The translations under genes and the position numbers were made by a program. 25,285 nucleotides of DNA from Phellopilus nigrolimitatus (taxonomy: Eukaryota; Basidiomycota; Agaricomycetes; Hymenochaetales; Hymenochaetaceae), in NCBI GenBank assembly GCA_021029095.1, contig JAJOHG010000367.1:1-25285 (forward strand). Reading direction: 5' to 3'. Positions 11,610 through 20,807 of this stretch are shown here, one piece after another. The notes beneath the pieces were generated by a model, which was given only the letters and a program-made list of their open reading frames with translations, ran no database searches and had not been told where the DNA came from. Every line of letters begins with the position of its first letter. Within the stretch, counting starts at the first letter, position 1.

Positions 11610-11790
11610 CCTCGTGCGTGTGGACCCACTCCTGCGCGGTCTCGCCCGGGCCGTGCGCGATGTGGGCACGTGCGAGCCGCTGCCGGGTGGCGACACGCTC
11701 TAGTGCGGGGAGATGCCCAACGCCGCCGACGTGCGCGAGCGCTGCGCGGATCTCGAGGATCGAGGATCGAAGATGGCATTGACGATTCAA
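11536..11790 (-). pseudogene. GC-rich gene fragment, unidentified
   Basis: Positions about 11620-11775 are sharply GC-rich within AT-rich surroundings. The minus-strand frame has ordinary protein composition, including LEIRAALAHVGGVGHL and ARAHIAHGPGETAQEWV, whereas the other frames are Arg-rich or stop-interrupted. There is no start, splice site or partner exon nearby, so I read it as a stray exon fragment, possibly carried by a transposon. The parent family is not recognised, and it could instead be non-coding GC-rich DNA. Confidence 0.3.
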
Positions 11791-12102
11791 TATTATGAAA
11801 TAAAATAAGCTATATTTAAGCTAAAACGAAGTGTAAATTCACTAAAGTGACCCGCAAGTCACCCTTCATACCCACGCTGACCTGGACCCGCCGTACCTGG
11901 ACGCGCATGTCATACATGACCTGCGGATTTGGGTCTGCAATTTGAAAATCTCTTAGTAGAGTCATATTGTACAAACGGTTCCGAGTCTACCCACAGATTG
12001 ACCCGTGCTATGCCCTACTAACGCCGCATGTCCCCTTCAAATTTGGAACACAACATGATGTATACAACTCTTTACTGTGCTTTTCATAAATAATGAGAAT
12101 GA

Positions 12103-12233
12103 AATTTATTCTAAACAACCCAGATTCATACCTATGTTCTTCGAGACATAGAGTCGGGCATGTCGAAACTTACGCCAGAAGGCGTGAAGGCACTGGAAGA
12201 GGAACTAAAGACGACAGAAGGAGAATCATATTG
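12103..12233 (+). pseudogene. Truncated copy of the last OSBP exon
   Basis: Close copy of OSBP gene positions about 6336-6459: the end of intron 5 (AACAACCCAG) and exon 6. Exons 1-5 are absent. A 4-bp deletion after TTCTTCGAGA shifts the frame into an immediate TAG, and a one-base loss near the end alters the original stop context. It cannot encode a lipid-transfer protein; it is a footprint marking one end of the tandem duplication that produced the B/C P450 pair. Confidence 0.88.
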
Positions 12234-13170
12234 ACGGTATCATTTTCCATCTTTCTCGGACTTCGTCCGCGGTGTACATTTGGTTAGCTTGGTTGCGAAA
12301 GACTGTGCGGCTATTTCTTTCCTTACTTAGCTGTTCTTAGATTAGAAATGCATCCTATTCTTCCTCGAAATCCTCGGCTTTTTCCGAGTGCCTGGTTTCT
12401 TCCCAGCGAGCCACTTTGTCTTTGCGAGTTTTCCTCGTCGTCGTTCTGCCACCCCCGAATTCGCAACGTGCTTATTATAGCTCCTGTGACGGTCATGCAT
12501 TGCAGCGACAGAACCTAGCTAAATCGACAGAACTTACAGCGATAGCCTACTGACGGTCTTGTGGAATGTTGTCCGAACCTGCTGCATACTTTTAGCCCCT
12601 TTCCCGCGCTCGCCATGCCTGCCCTTCAGGTGCTCAACCTAATCTCTGACGCTTTCCCTATGGTCTCCTTCTTTGTTGGTCGAGCACTCCCGAACCCTTC
12701 AGGAACAAATTGATGTGAAGAAAGGCAGCCCCCATGTAGTCCGGAGATGTGATGGTGATACTACGTTCTTGGATACTCGAAAGTCGTTTCCGGTAACTAC
12801 ATTTGCTATCGTACGCGATTCTGGGATAAAATTGGCTTTTCTACGCTTGCTGGGCGAGCCATAAGTGTCCTCGGTAGGATAAACTCCTCGGCTTTCTTGC
12901 ACGTGCTCCGAAAATCCGTTTCCAAATTCTTACACTAACTACTTGGTACACAACTCTGAGGATCAAAGAGTGTTGGATCTCCCTAAACGGTTTTTTGGGC
13001 ATCTTCCGCTCGCTCAACCCGCAATCTCTGTCATATATCGGTTAACTATGTGAGTCCTTCGCCGTAACTATTTGGACTTCATATTCACGTTGATTGTAAA
13101 CGAGTGTAGCGCATTGACAATGACATTTCACGAGCTTTTCCGACTTCTTCGGCGCTGTGCGCCTGTGACT
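12234..13170 (+). repeat. Duplicated OSBP-P450 spacer, second copy
   Basis: Co-linear with about 6460-7470, including TAGCTGTTCTTAGATTAGAA, TTCCGAGTGCCTG and GTGCTTATTATAGCTCCTGTG. About 100 bp of the OSBP 3' UTR is missing relative to the first copy. A 63-codon open frame (12673-12864) is interrupted by a stop in the first copy, so I do not call a gene. Similarity fades near 13170, where a different promoter block shared with gene D begins. Confidence 0.85.
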
Positions 13171-13252
13171 CACTGGATTTTCGACATGTCCTTCTCAAGA
13201 TCAAACTAGTCAACCTGAGCTTCGGCTCCGCATTTTCTCGGGGCCGCCTGAG

Positions 13253-13259
13253 TATAAAA
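13253..13259 (+). promoter_or_regulatory. TATA box of P450 B
   Basis: TATAAAA, 85 bp upstream of the ATG at 13338. It lies in a promoter block (about 13185-13337) that is also present in inverted orientation upstream of gene D. Confidence 0.65.
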
Positions 13260-13337
13260 GAATATCAGAGAAGAGAGCCTTCTGCATTAAACGTTCATTT
13301 TCTGTTTCGCTCGCTACACCTCTCGAAGCTCGTCTAA

Positions 13338-15704
13338 ATGTTACTCCCTACCACTTTCTTTCTCGCTGGTCTCGTTTTCCTTGTTGCTCTCGGAAAGATC
13401 TGGAGAAAAAATGGACAGTCCAATCGATTACCCCCTGGATCACCCCATGTGCGGTCTGGCCGCCTGCCTCCCAGCCCGCCAGCAGATCCTTTCATAGGGC
13501 ATGCGAGAAAACTACCACGCGGTGGTAAATCCTGGGAGACGTACGCGGAATGGGGGAGGTTGTACGGTGCGAATTCCTCCTTGGCGCTATCGCTTACATG
13601 TCTGACGAGCGGATTTGCCTTTCTTTTCTTTTCAGGAGACGTGATATCCGCATACGCACTTGGCCGCACGATGATCATCGTCAACTCTTTTTCTGCTGCG
13701 CGCGATCTCCTGGACAAGAAAAGCTTGGTCTTTTCCGGAAGGCCTTGGATGCCTGTGCTCGAACTGTGAGCCTCCTTTCGGATAAGAGAACCAAATCGCA
13801 CTTGCTCATTAGAGACGCAGTATGGGCTGGTCTGGGTATACATTCCTGCTGCCGTACAGCGCACGCCTACGGAACCAGCGGCGAATGATGCAGAAGTATT
13901 TCAGCGCGCAGGCCATATCGTCCTTTAGGTCGTTACAAGAGGCCGAGGTTCACAGGTTTCTCGGCCACCTGCTGGTCAGGCCTCATAAATTCAGTGACGA
14001 CATTCAGGGGTGAGCAGTGTTTCAGCGGGAATTAGCTCACGGACTAGTGGCTTACATAAGTTCTTTCTTCTGTTAGACTCGTCGCCGGGATAACCTTATC
14101 AGCAACATATGGTCATCGGGTGCTCTCTGAAGGCGATCCGCTCGTCGAGCTCATTGAACATACCAATACGATGGCAGCGGGTTTAGGAGATTTGGGTACT
14201 ACATCGCTTGACATATTCCCCATCTGTATGTGCCGAATGCAACTTTTTTTATTTGTTTCTTATACTCAAAAACCCCCACTTCTCTTCTGGTAGTGCGCCA
14301 TGTGCCAGCGTGGATACCTGGTATGGGACTGAAGCGACTCGCTTTGGAAGTACGCAAGTTCACGAAGCAGGTGCAAAGCAGGCCATATAACGAGCTCAAA
14401 GTTAAGAGAGTATGTGAAGGGAAAAGTATTGTCTGCTGAGGACTCAGCTAATGTGACCCCGATTCTTGATAGGCCGAAGGGAAGGAAATTCCGTGCCTCA
14501 TCTCGTACCTTTTGGACGACTACGAAGAGGCTGGAGTTGTTGATAATGAACATGAAGAAGACATCAAAGCTGTTGGGGCTGTTATCTATAGTGGTGAGCT
14601 ATTGTACACGAATGCTGTTAATTTTTTGTCTGAGTCTGTTGTCTGGTTCAGCTGGAAATGATACGGTATGCATACACTGGTGTTCTATAGTGACACATCG
14701 GCTTACTTCAGGTCTTTCTGCTTCAAGACAAAAACCGTTATTTCTACATTTTTCCTCCTGATGACTCTCCATCCTAACGTCGCTACGCGTGCGCAAGAAG
14801 AGATTGATAGGGTCGTTGGAGCAGACCGCTTACCAACGTTCGACGATCGACCAAACCTTCCGTACATTGATTACATATTGAAGGAGTTATACAGGTACAC
14901 TATAATTATACCCCTTTCAGAACCTGGAATGCTCACATTGTTTTTATCGAGATTCAACCCCCCTATTCCTCTAGGTGATTTCAAGCCGTCTTTATATATA
15001 AAGAGCACCTCTGATTCATTTCTTCAGGTCTACCGCACTTGTCTTCGGAAAAGGATACCTACCGTGGGTGGTCGATTCCGAAAGGCTCAATAGTCATAGC
15101 AAACATGTGGTACCCAACCTTTCTCGCTTGACATGATGCTGGCAGGAGCACTGAAATTAATCCATAGGCCAATGATGAGGGATGAAAAAGTCTTTTCCAA
15201 TCCTGATGTGTTCGACCCGGAAAGGCATGCTTTCGGCGTATCTGACAGGAGAGCGACTTTGCACAAAGTTGACAAAACATCGGAAGAGCACGCAAACGCT
15301 AGCTCGGATCCCAGCGCCATCGTCTTTGGCTTCGGCAGGAGGTGATTACGCCGCTTTTTCCATTCATACGCATTACTTATATGTTTGAACTTGAAATTAA
15401 ATGTTGAACAGAGTGTGCGCTGGTCGCAACTTCGCGGACGCAATAATCTGGTTGACCATGGTCAACGTGCTCGCTGCTTTCGATATCCGACCCGTAAGAG
15501 ATCCCGACAGCGGGAAAGATGTTCCTCCAGACCTCGCGTTCGAGTCTAGGAATATTACGTGAGACATTCATCAGCATTGCTTCCTTCTTGCTCTTCTGAT
15601 ATACACCTTTAAAAATCATCTACAGCACACCGAAACCTTTCAGCTGCGCTATTACGCCGCGCAGCGTGAAGCATGCACAATTAATCAATGGAGATACACA
15701 TTAG
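13338..15704 (+). CDS. Cytochrome P450 monooxygenase, copy B (13 exons)
   Basis: Predicted ER-anchored monooxygenase, substrate unknown. Exons: 13338-13566, 13636-13765, 13821-14009, 14077-14225, 14294-14409, 14473-14593, 14652-14665, 14728-14894, 14952-14974, 15028-15109, 15168-15341, 15412-15558, 15626-15704; GT-AG throughout, 1620 nt, 539 aa, no internal stop. Landmarks: anchor MLLPTTFFLAGLVFLVAL; a lengthened hinge with two LPP motifs (LPPGSP then LPPSPPAD); I-helix AGNDT (312-316); ExxR at E369-R372; FDPERH; heme loop FGFGRRVCAGR with Cys467. Exon 7 is 14 nt and exon 9 is 23 nt. The C-terminus ends LINGDTH, two residues shorter than in A and D (KxDxHV). Exons 4-10 and most of exon 3 are indistinguishable from gene D, while exons 1-2 and 11-13 differ. 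Upstream lies the copied OSBP spacer, so B occupies the tandem-duplicate position of C yet resembles D and A in sequence. Confidence 0.92.
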
Positions 15705-16306
15705 TGATTGATTGGCAATTCACCTGCCACAAGTTCTGTTTCTTCCTTGATAATCTGCACATGTTCTTGACCACAAGTTCCGAGATCCTCATCTTGAGCA
15801 TTGAAGTAATTCGTTACGACTCAGAAGTATGCGAGGGATACATGGAATGGACAATTTTTGTCTTTACCGGAGGAAAACATTGGCCTTTGTTTCTCTTGAG
15901 GAATAGTGTCCGGGAAAGGAGAGGATTGTAGACTGCATGAAAACTTAATGCGATCGCGCAAACATGGTCCCCACCCGACCAGGCGACCGAAATGACGCAG
16001 AAGCATAGTCTCGTGACCTACGAAGTAGCAGAAGCACTTCAACACGTAAGCAACAACTTTTAAGTGCAAAAGCACAACAGATTTGTGCGCCGGTGGCCAT
16101 CCACGAACGATTCATTTTAGTTGACTGCTCGATAATCAATGCACACTTTTCTGTACTACGAGTTCAGCATAATATAAACGTCAATTCCGTTATAAGGAAA
16201 GAGTGCAAAACGGGGGAAAGTTGCAGTGCATAAGAACAAAATAACATAATTCGGGAAACAGAATATAACTTACAAAAGTGTCCGAAACATAGAAACAGTA
16301 ATAAAC
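15705..16306. other. Intergenic, P450 B 3' flank
   Basis: The first ~90 bp resemble the 3' flanks of A and D (for example CTTGATAATCTGCACATGTTCTTGAC), consistent with duplicated 3' UTR. The remainder has no recognisable gene. A T4 run on the minus strand near 16273-16276 could serve as the polymerase III terminator of the tRNA gene. Confidence 0.5.
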
Positions 16307-16389
16307 CGACCACTACAGGACTCGAACCTATAGTCTTCTGATACCGTAGACAATCGAAGTCAGACGCGTTACCATTACGCCAAGCGGCC
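16307..16389 (-). tRNA. tRNA-Arg (anticodon UCG) with 11-nt intron
   Basis: Full cloverleaf on the minus strand: acceptor GGCCGCU pairs with AGUGGUC (two G-U pairs), discriminator G; D-stem GCGU/ACGC with loop AAUGGUA; anticodon stem UCUGA/UCAGA with loop C-U-UCG-A-A; variable loop of 5; T-arm AUAGG-UUCGAGU-CCUGU. An 11-nt intron (16343-16353) sits between positions 37 and 38, the canonical place. Anticodon at 16355-16357, reading CGA (and possibly other CGN) arginine codons. Mature length is 72 nt before CCA addition. The internal A and B boxes are intact, and an AT-rich TATATA-like stretch lies about 35-50 bp upstream (16423-16440). Confidence 0.93.
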
Positions 16390-17419
16390 TTCGAGTTGCG
16401 ACAATTTTCCAAATTATCGCATTTTTTATATATTTTTTTTAAGTCAATAACAAATTGTATGGACGGGGCTCACCATCCTAACTCTGGAGCGTCGGGACTT
16501 TGACACGACTCGTTTCCGTGTCATGTTCGGGATGCAATCAAGATGCGTGAATGATGCCGAACATCAGGAAAAGATTTCTTGAAAGGTTCCTGTCCGATTT
16601 GAACGCCGATATCAAACTTCTCAAAAGCACAGTTTTCCTCAGTTAAGCAATGAAATTGAGTGCATAGCTATTCGGCACATAGATATAAGCCGCGCATGCT
16701 TCTGCAACAGGCTAAGAGAGGCGCGGAGCAGGAGCTATAAGTATAATGGCCCAGAGAAACGAGGAGCGGTAACTTAAATTCAAGTCTTCCTCTCTCTTCA
16801 CTCGCCGTCAGATACACCGCTTTCGAGATATGAATGCATCTCAAATTTTAGAGGCTTGATGGACGTAAGCATGATCAAGATTGCATCTCTGCAAACGATA
16901 TGTAACCGTATTGCTTGCTTGCGTGGTGTCAGACGTTTGCCGATGCCGGTGTGAGAGATGTATTGCCTCACTTGGCAAGAAATTATTGTAAATTTAGGCA
17001 TGTCCAGCAGAAAAGCTCCAGCTCACGAGAAGGAGTTGCCATGTCAGCCAGACGATTCCCCTGTATAGTAGACGCAAAAAGACTGCGAGTAAGACTGACC
17101 CGACAACGATGCGAAGACCATCAAGTGGGTATGAAGTAAAACTGTAAAAGTGACAGCATGCGGCCGCGTTTGGCTGTCTACGCTCACGCGTGCTCCTCCT
17201 TCTCCCTCGTCGTCCTCGCCAACCGCAGTCTCGACAAGACCGCCGACGTCGCCTTCTTTGTCGACGACGAGCGTCAGGACCGACACCGTAGGTCGTGTAG
17301 ATGCGTAAAATGATGTGGGTCATGCAGCGTGTTGTGTCAGGTAAGCATTGCCTCTCCGCCCCGGCCTCTATTTCCGCCCCCCTGATATCTTTTGCTACCG
17401 TCGCTCTTGACATCTGACC
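16390..17419. other. Intergenic, promoter/5' UTR of the membrane-protein gene
   Basis: About 1 kb without a supported gene. The last ~250 bp become GC-rich and pyrimidine-rich, as expected of the 5' leader of the following gene. GTCAGGTAAGCA near 17336-17347 resembles a 5' splice site and could mark a 5' UTR intron, but this is not established. No repeat or second tRNA was recognised. Confidence 0.4.
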
Positions 17420-19309
17420 ATGCTCGCGTTGCGTTTCACTCGTCTCCTCTCAGGCACTTTAGCTACTCTCCTGCTGTCGACGTCGGGCGGCGTGTATGGA
17501 ATCGACGCCCGCGTTCCGCAGGACGCGACGTCATTGCATTTCTACAACCCTACGCCGTCTTTCTCTTTCACGCCGACCAGCACCGCCAGCAATCCAACTT
17601 CGACGCCGTCTGTTTACTTCGCCTTCGCCGATATCCAAAATACGACTGTATGTGGATCGGACTCAATCTCGTGGTTCTACGCAGGTGCTGCGTCGTATAC
17701 TGTCGGTCTTGCTATCGTAAGCGTCGGCCAGGCTTCCAGCGGCGAGCCCACCCCAGATATCCTCGAAGTGATGACGGGGAACCTGAAGAGTGAGAACACG
17801 TACACCTGGTCCCCAGTCTCTGTCCCGGCGGGCGCGTATGCCGTCGCCGTCTCTATCCCAGACGCCGACTTCGTCCTGCAGTCGAGTACTTTTTATGTAT
17901 TCGACAGCTCTGATCACACGTGCTTGAACTCGACCACATCAAGCGTGTCATCGGATCCCGCTAGCTCTACGGGGGCGCCTAGCACCTCTCCCTCATCGGG
18001 CTCTTCTACAGATCTACCTGTCGTCGGAGCAACGAGTGGCAGTCCGTCTATGTCTGGCGGGGCGATCGCAGGCGTAGTGATCGGCGTGCTAGCCTTTATG
18101 GGCGGTTTGATCGCAATTTTGTTATTGCTTAGGCGCTACTGTAAACGTTCCGCAAATGAGGGCATCTCTCGCGGCGGATTCTTCGAGAAGAGGCCTCCGA
18201 AGGGCGCGGTCGCGATTGGAAGTCGGGGCGGCTCGTTCAGCTCGTCGCACCGCGCGGCGATAGGGGCTGCGGGAGCGGGCTTCGGAATGGGATCCAATTA
18301 TAACTCTCGCTTCCCGTCACAGAGCGCAGTCAGTCACGGCAATTCGGAGGAGGATGTCGCGTCTATTGCACTCGCAGGAGAAAAGCCTGTCACCCATGCC
18401 TCGCCAGTGGCGCTCGATGCGGGCGTGGCCATGCCTGTGGCTATCCACCGCACTCCGCATGTCTATCGTGACTCGGTGGACTCGGCAGTCACAGGCTCGA
18501 CTATCATTGGCTCTCCCGGAGGCATGGCTAACTACTTACGACCTTCTCGGCATTCCTCCCTCCTTTATTCTTCAGATCCGTTCAGCTCTAGCCCATCGAC
18601 TCCGAGCCCTCGTCCTTCGGGAGACTACAGTACATCAGGGAGCCAGAGCCAGGTCCCCATAGGGCTTTTTTCGCCGCCATCGAACATGTCGACCCCGCGC
18701 ACGTTTGGATCTCCGGGCGTACCTAGAGATATCTCTGTCGCGTCTTCCTCCTTACCCGATCTCGCCTACGAGTCCGAATCCGCGGTGCCGTCGGCCGCAG
18801 CGGTTGCGCCTACCGGTTCGCGACGTGCTCCACCCGCCCCGCCTGTTGCTGTGCCCGCACCTGCGACCGCCTATCCATCGCGACGCACGAAGTCCGCCTC
18901 GGCACGCAAGCCTGCTCCCGTCTACGCGCCCTCCGTCTCCGGCGAGGCACTCGAGCTCGTCGAGCCCGCGACCCCGCGCTCTGCCACGCTGGACGCGTCG
19001 TATTACCGTAACAACACCAACCAGCAGTCTCACGCGTCGCTCGCGCCGTCATCTTCGGCAGGGGGCGACTGGTCCTCGGCAGCCGCGCATTCACACTCGC
19101 CCGCGAGCGGTGTGTCTCCGGCGAGTTCCGGCTCACACCTCCCGCCGACGAGCACGTCGCCGACCTCCCCGACCTCCCCGAGCACACTTGTAGGACACCA
19201 GAGCTTCATCAAGTACGGCAGTCTGCCCGAACTGAACCACAAGTCGAGCTTCGGTGACCGGCAGATGCACTTCCTCATTCCTGACCCGCCTCCCGGGGAG
19301 ATGCGGTGA
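17420..19309 (+). CDS. Ser/Pro-rich single-pass membrane protein with signal peptide
   Basis: Intronless 629-aa frame. Residues 1-27 form a signal peptide (basic start, hydrophobic core LLSGTLATLLLS, likely cleavage after VYG). An extracellular part of about 185 residues contains two cysteines (78, 168), possible N-glycosylation sites NTT and NST, and a Ser/Thr-rich stalk (about 171-213). A single transmembrane helix lies near 214-237 (AIAGVVIGVLAFMGGLIAIL), followed by the basic stop-transfer RRYCKR. The ~390-residue cytoplasmic tail is Ser/Pro/Ala-rich and probably disordered, with SPTSPTSP near the C-terminus. This layout is typical of fungal cell-surface sensors (Mid2/Wsc-like) and of many uncharacterised basidiomycete type I proteins; no WSC domain is seen. 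The folded ~100-residue ectodomain is unidentified. The gene is GC-rich, so it looks like an ordinary chromosomal resident rather than part of the P450 repeats. Role in surface sensing is inference from architecture only. Confidence 0.9.
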   Translation: MLALRFTRLLSGTLATLLLSTSGGVYGIDARVPQDATSLHFYNPTPSFSFTPTSTASNPTSTPSVYFAFADIQNTTVCGSDSISWFYAGAASYTVGLAIVSVGQASSGEPTPDILEVMTGNLKSENTYTWSPVSVPAGAYAVAVSIPDADFVLQSSTFYVFDSSDHTCLNSTTSSVSSDPASSTGAPSTSPSSGSSTDLPVVGATSGSPSMSGGAIAGVVIGVLAFMGGLIAILLLLRRYCKRSANEGISRGGFFEKRPPKGAVAIGSRGGSFSSSHRAAIGAAGAGFGMGSNYNSRFPSQSAVSHGNSEEDVASIALAGEKPVTHASPVALDAGVAMPVAIHRTPHVYRDSVDSAVTGSTIIGSPGGMANYLRPSRHSSLLYSSDPFSSSPSTPSPRPSGDYSTSGSQSQVPIGLFSPPSNMSTPRTFGSPGVPRDISVASSSLPDLAYESESAVPSAAAVAPTGSRRAPPAPPVAVPAPATAYPSRRTKSASARKPAPVYAPSVSGEALELVEPATPRSATLDASYYRNNTNQQSHASLAPSSSAGGDWSSAAAHSHSPASGVSPASSGSHLPPTSTSPTSPTSPSTLVGHQSFIKYGSLPELNHKSSFGDRQMHFLIPDPPPGEMR

Positions 19310-19855
19310 AATGAAACCTGATCAAGCCCACTTTTCGATCTAACACGCAGACACAGCGTGCCCGCTGCATTTTTAATACGCGTTGTTTGACGCGGTCTGC
19401 GTACGTCTTCACGCTTTCATGTGTGGTTTTATAATGATGTGGGCCATGTGGTATATATGTACTATCTCTCTTCCACGAGATTCATACTTCCCTGCTTTGT
19501 GTCTCTATTTTGCTCTCGTTGACGTTTGCTTTATCTAAGGATTCTAATGCACCGTGCTCGCTCTTTTTTTCGTCTTTTTTCGTTATTGAGCCCTATTAAC
19601 CTGATCTGATAATCCTTACTCCGAATTAAAGCGACAAGAAATGGACTTTTGGATCTTGTACGAAGACTGTAAATACTAAAGCATAAATGCTGCCCTTTAT
19701 GATTTGCAGTTCAGATCAGCGCTATCATCCCGAAAAAGCCTAAAATGTCTAGACATTTCTGAATTCATTGTAAGGCGTCTTTGTGAAAAACAAATGTAAT
19801 TAGAAATCCGGTTCTTTCACAATCAGACTAGAGACGATGTTTATAGAGAAATGTA
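19310..19855. other. 3' flank of the membrane-protein gene
   Basis: 3' UTR and AT-rich spacer up to the left inverted repeat. No gene, tRNA or obvious repeat is visible. Confidence 0.45.
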
Positions 19856-19882
19856 TAGTCATTCACCGGTCAATGGGACACC
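19856..19882 (+). repeat. Left terminal inverted repeat
   Basis: Starts TAGTCATTCACC after a TA and matches the right end over 26 bp without mismatch (19857-19882). The AATGGGACACC part is repeated directly a few bases further in, at about 19888-19898. Confidence 0.85.
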
Positions 19883-20487
19883 CACTCAATGGGACACCCT
19901 CTATTTTCCGCCTTTTTTTTGCGATATCGGAATTAAATATATACCAAAATACTGTATAAGTTTGAGCCAGCCAGAATCAATATTGCTTGAGAAATATTCA
20001 AAATACTGTCGAAGTATGCTAAAATGGTAACTACAACTTGGCGCAACACCATACGTTTTGCCTCCCACACTCATTTTCTGCGTCTGGACCAGTACTATTT
20101 TCTCTTATTACGAGAGCATTATACATTTTAAACATAAATATGATGTTTTACGAAGGAAGATTGAAATGGATTTTGAGAACGGTACTGTGTATGCACTGTC
20201 TTATCAATAGGTCATAATGGTTACGGAAACCCCATATGTAGGTGTCCCATATGACTTCGAAGATTTAATCACTCGACATTATATTAATGTAAACTCGGGA
20301 GGCAACGCCTGCTAAAAAATGTGAATTTGTAGTTGCTTACACGTCTACCAGAAACGGAATTTTTGCGGCTCATGAGCAAAAGACAAGTTACAGAATGATT
20401 TCTTCAGTTCAATTCTCAACAGTTCTGCACAGGTTAAGTTGCAACACACTTGAGTGATGTCTCTGTTGTTAATATTTTAATTCTGCC

Positions 20488-20533
20488 CTCAAAGTGTCAG
20501 AACAACCATGTAAGACCACTGTTCTGATATTTG
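20488..20533. repeat. Degenerate hairpin motif, left copy
   Basis: CTCAAAGTGTCAGAACA followed by a partly complementary ACTGTTCTGATATTTG. It is the left-side counterpart of the better-preserved hairpin at 24404-24452 and supports long, decayed inverted ends on the element. Confidence 0.6.
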
Positions 20534-20613
20534 TACGGCTGGATGTCAAAATTTGCAAGCACATTCGCCATAGTCAGCCAAAATATTGTATCTGCAAAAA
20601 GTCTGCCTGGAGT
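20528..20613 (-). pseudogene. P450 exon-12 fragment (fifth P450 copy)
   Basis: The minus strand reads PGRLFADTIFWLTMANVLAN then FDIQPYKY, matching the start of exon 12 in the four P450 genes (PGRxFADxIxWLTxxNVLAxFDIxP). The PYK ending resembles gene C more than A, B or D. A splice-like CAG lies just upstream on the minus strand, but the heme-ligand cysteine codon is replaced by ACT (Thr). It is cut off by the hairpin motif on one side, and no other exons adjoin it. It is a dead relic of a separate P450 copy. Confidence 0.8.
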
Positions 20614-20651
20614 CTGCTGTGCATTCCAGATTTGAAGTCTGAAAGGTATGT

Positions 20652-20704
20652 ACGTCCAGTATAGAATGAGAAAAGTCGACAATGTGCTAAAATGGGAACT
20701 CCCC
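20652..20704 (-). repeat. Repeat R fragment
   Basis: GTCCAGTATAGAATGAGAAA and TGTGCTAAAATGGGAACT resemble the corresponding part of repeat R copy 2 (about 23825-23889). This short piece lies between the P450 exon fragment and the 3' flank of gene D. Confidence 0.55.
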
Positions 20705-20807
20705 AGTTTTAACCAGTTACTTCAACGTAGTCAAGAACATGTGCTTATTATCAAGAAAAAAAGAGAAGAAAAAACCCCGAGCTTGTAGCAGGTAGATCAC
20801 CAATGAG

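Larger units (their letters stand above)
13185..15704 (+). repeat. Arm 1 of inverted duplication (P450 B with promoter)
   Basis: Pairs with 20808-23347 on the minus strand, from the promoter to the stop codon. Within it, 13913-15113 pairs with 22589-21389 at a constant coordinate sum of 36502, with no indel and no difference I could find, introns included. Outside that tract both ends show substitutions and an 18-nt indel in exon 1. The arms are separated by about 5.1 kb holding the tRNA gene and the membrane-protein gene. Confidence 0.9.

Noticed and set aside
13338..15704. P450 genes as pseudogenes because each appears as many short frames
   Set aside because: Every interruption is removed by a GT-AG intron of consistent phase, giving uninterrupted frames in all four copies.
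1105..15704. Full secondary-metabolite gene cluster
   Set aside because: Only P450s are present; no synthase, cyclase, transferase, transporter or pathway regulator is recognisable in the window.
16440..16760. Possible structured RNA or 5S rRNA
   Set aside because: A GGTTC-like run and short palindromes drew attention, but no 5S internal boxes or cloverleaf could be formed.
18810..19187. Antisense frames in the Ser/Pro-rich tail of the membrane protein
   Set aside because: Low-complexity, Arg-rich shadows of a biased coding strand; no start context or motifs.
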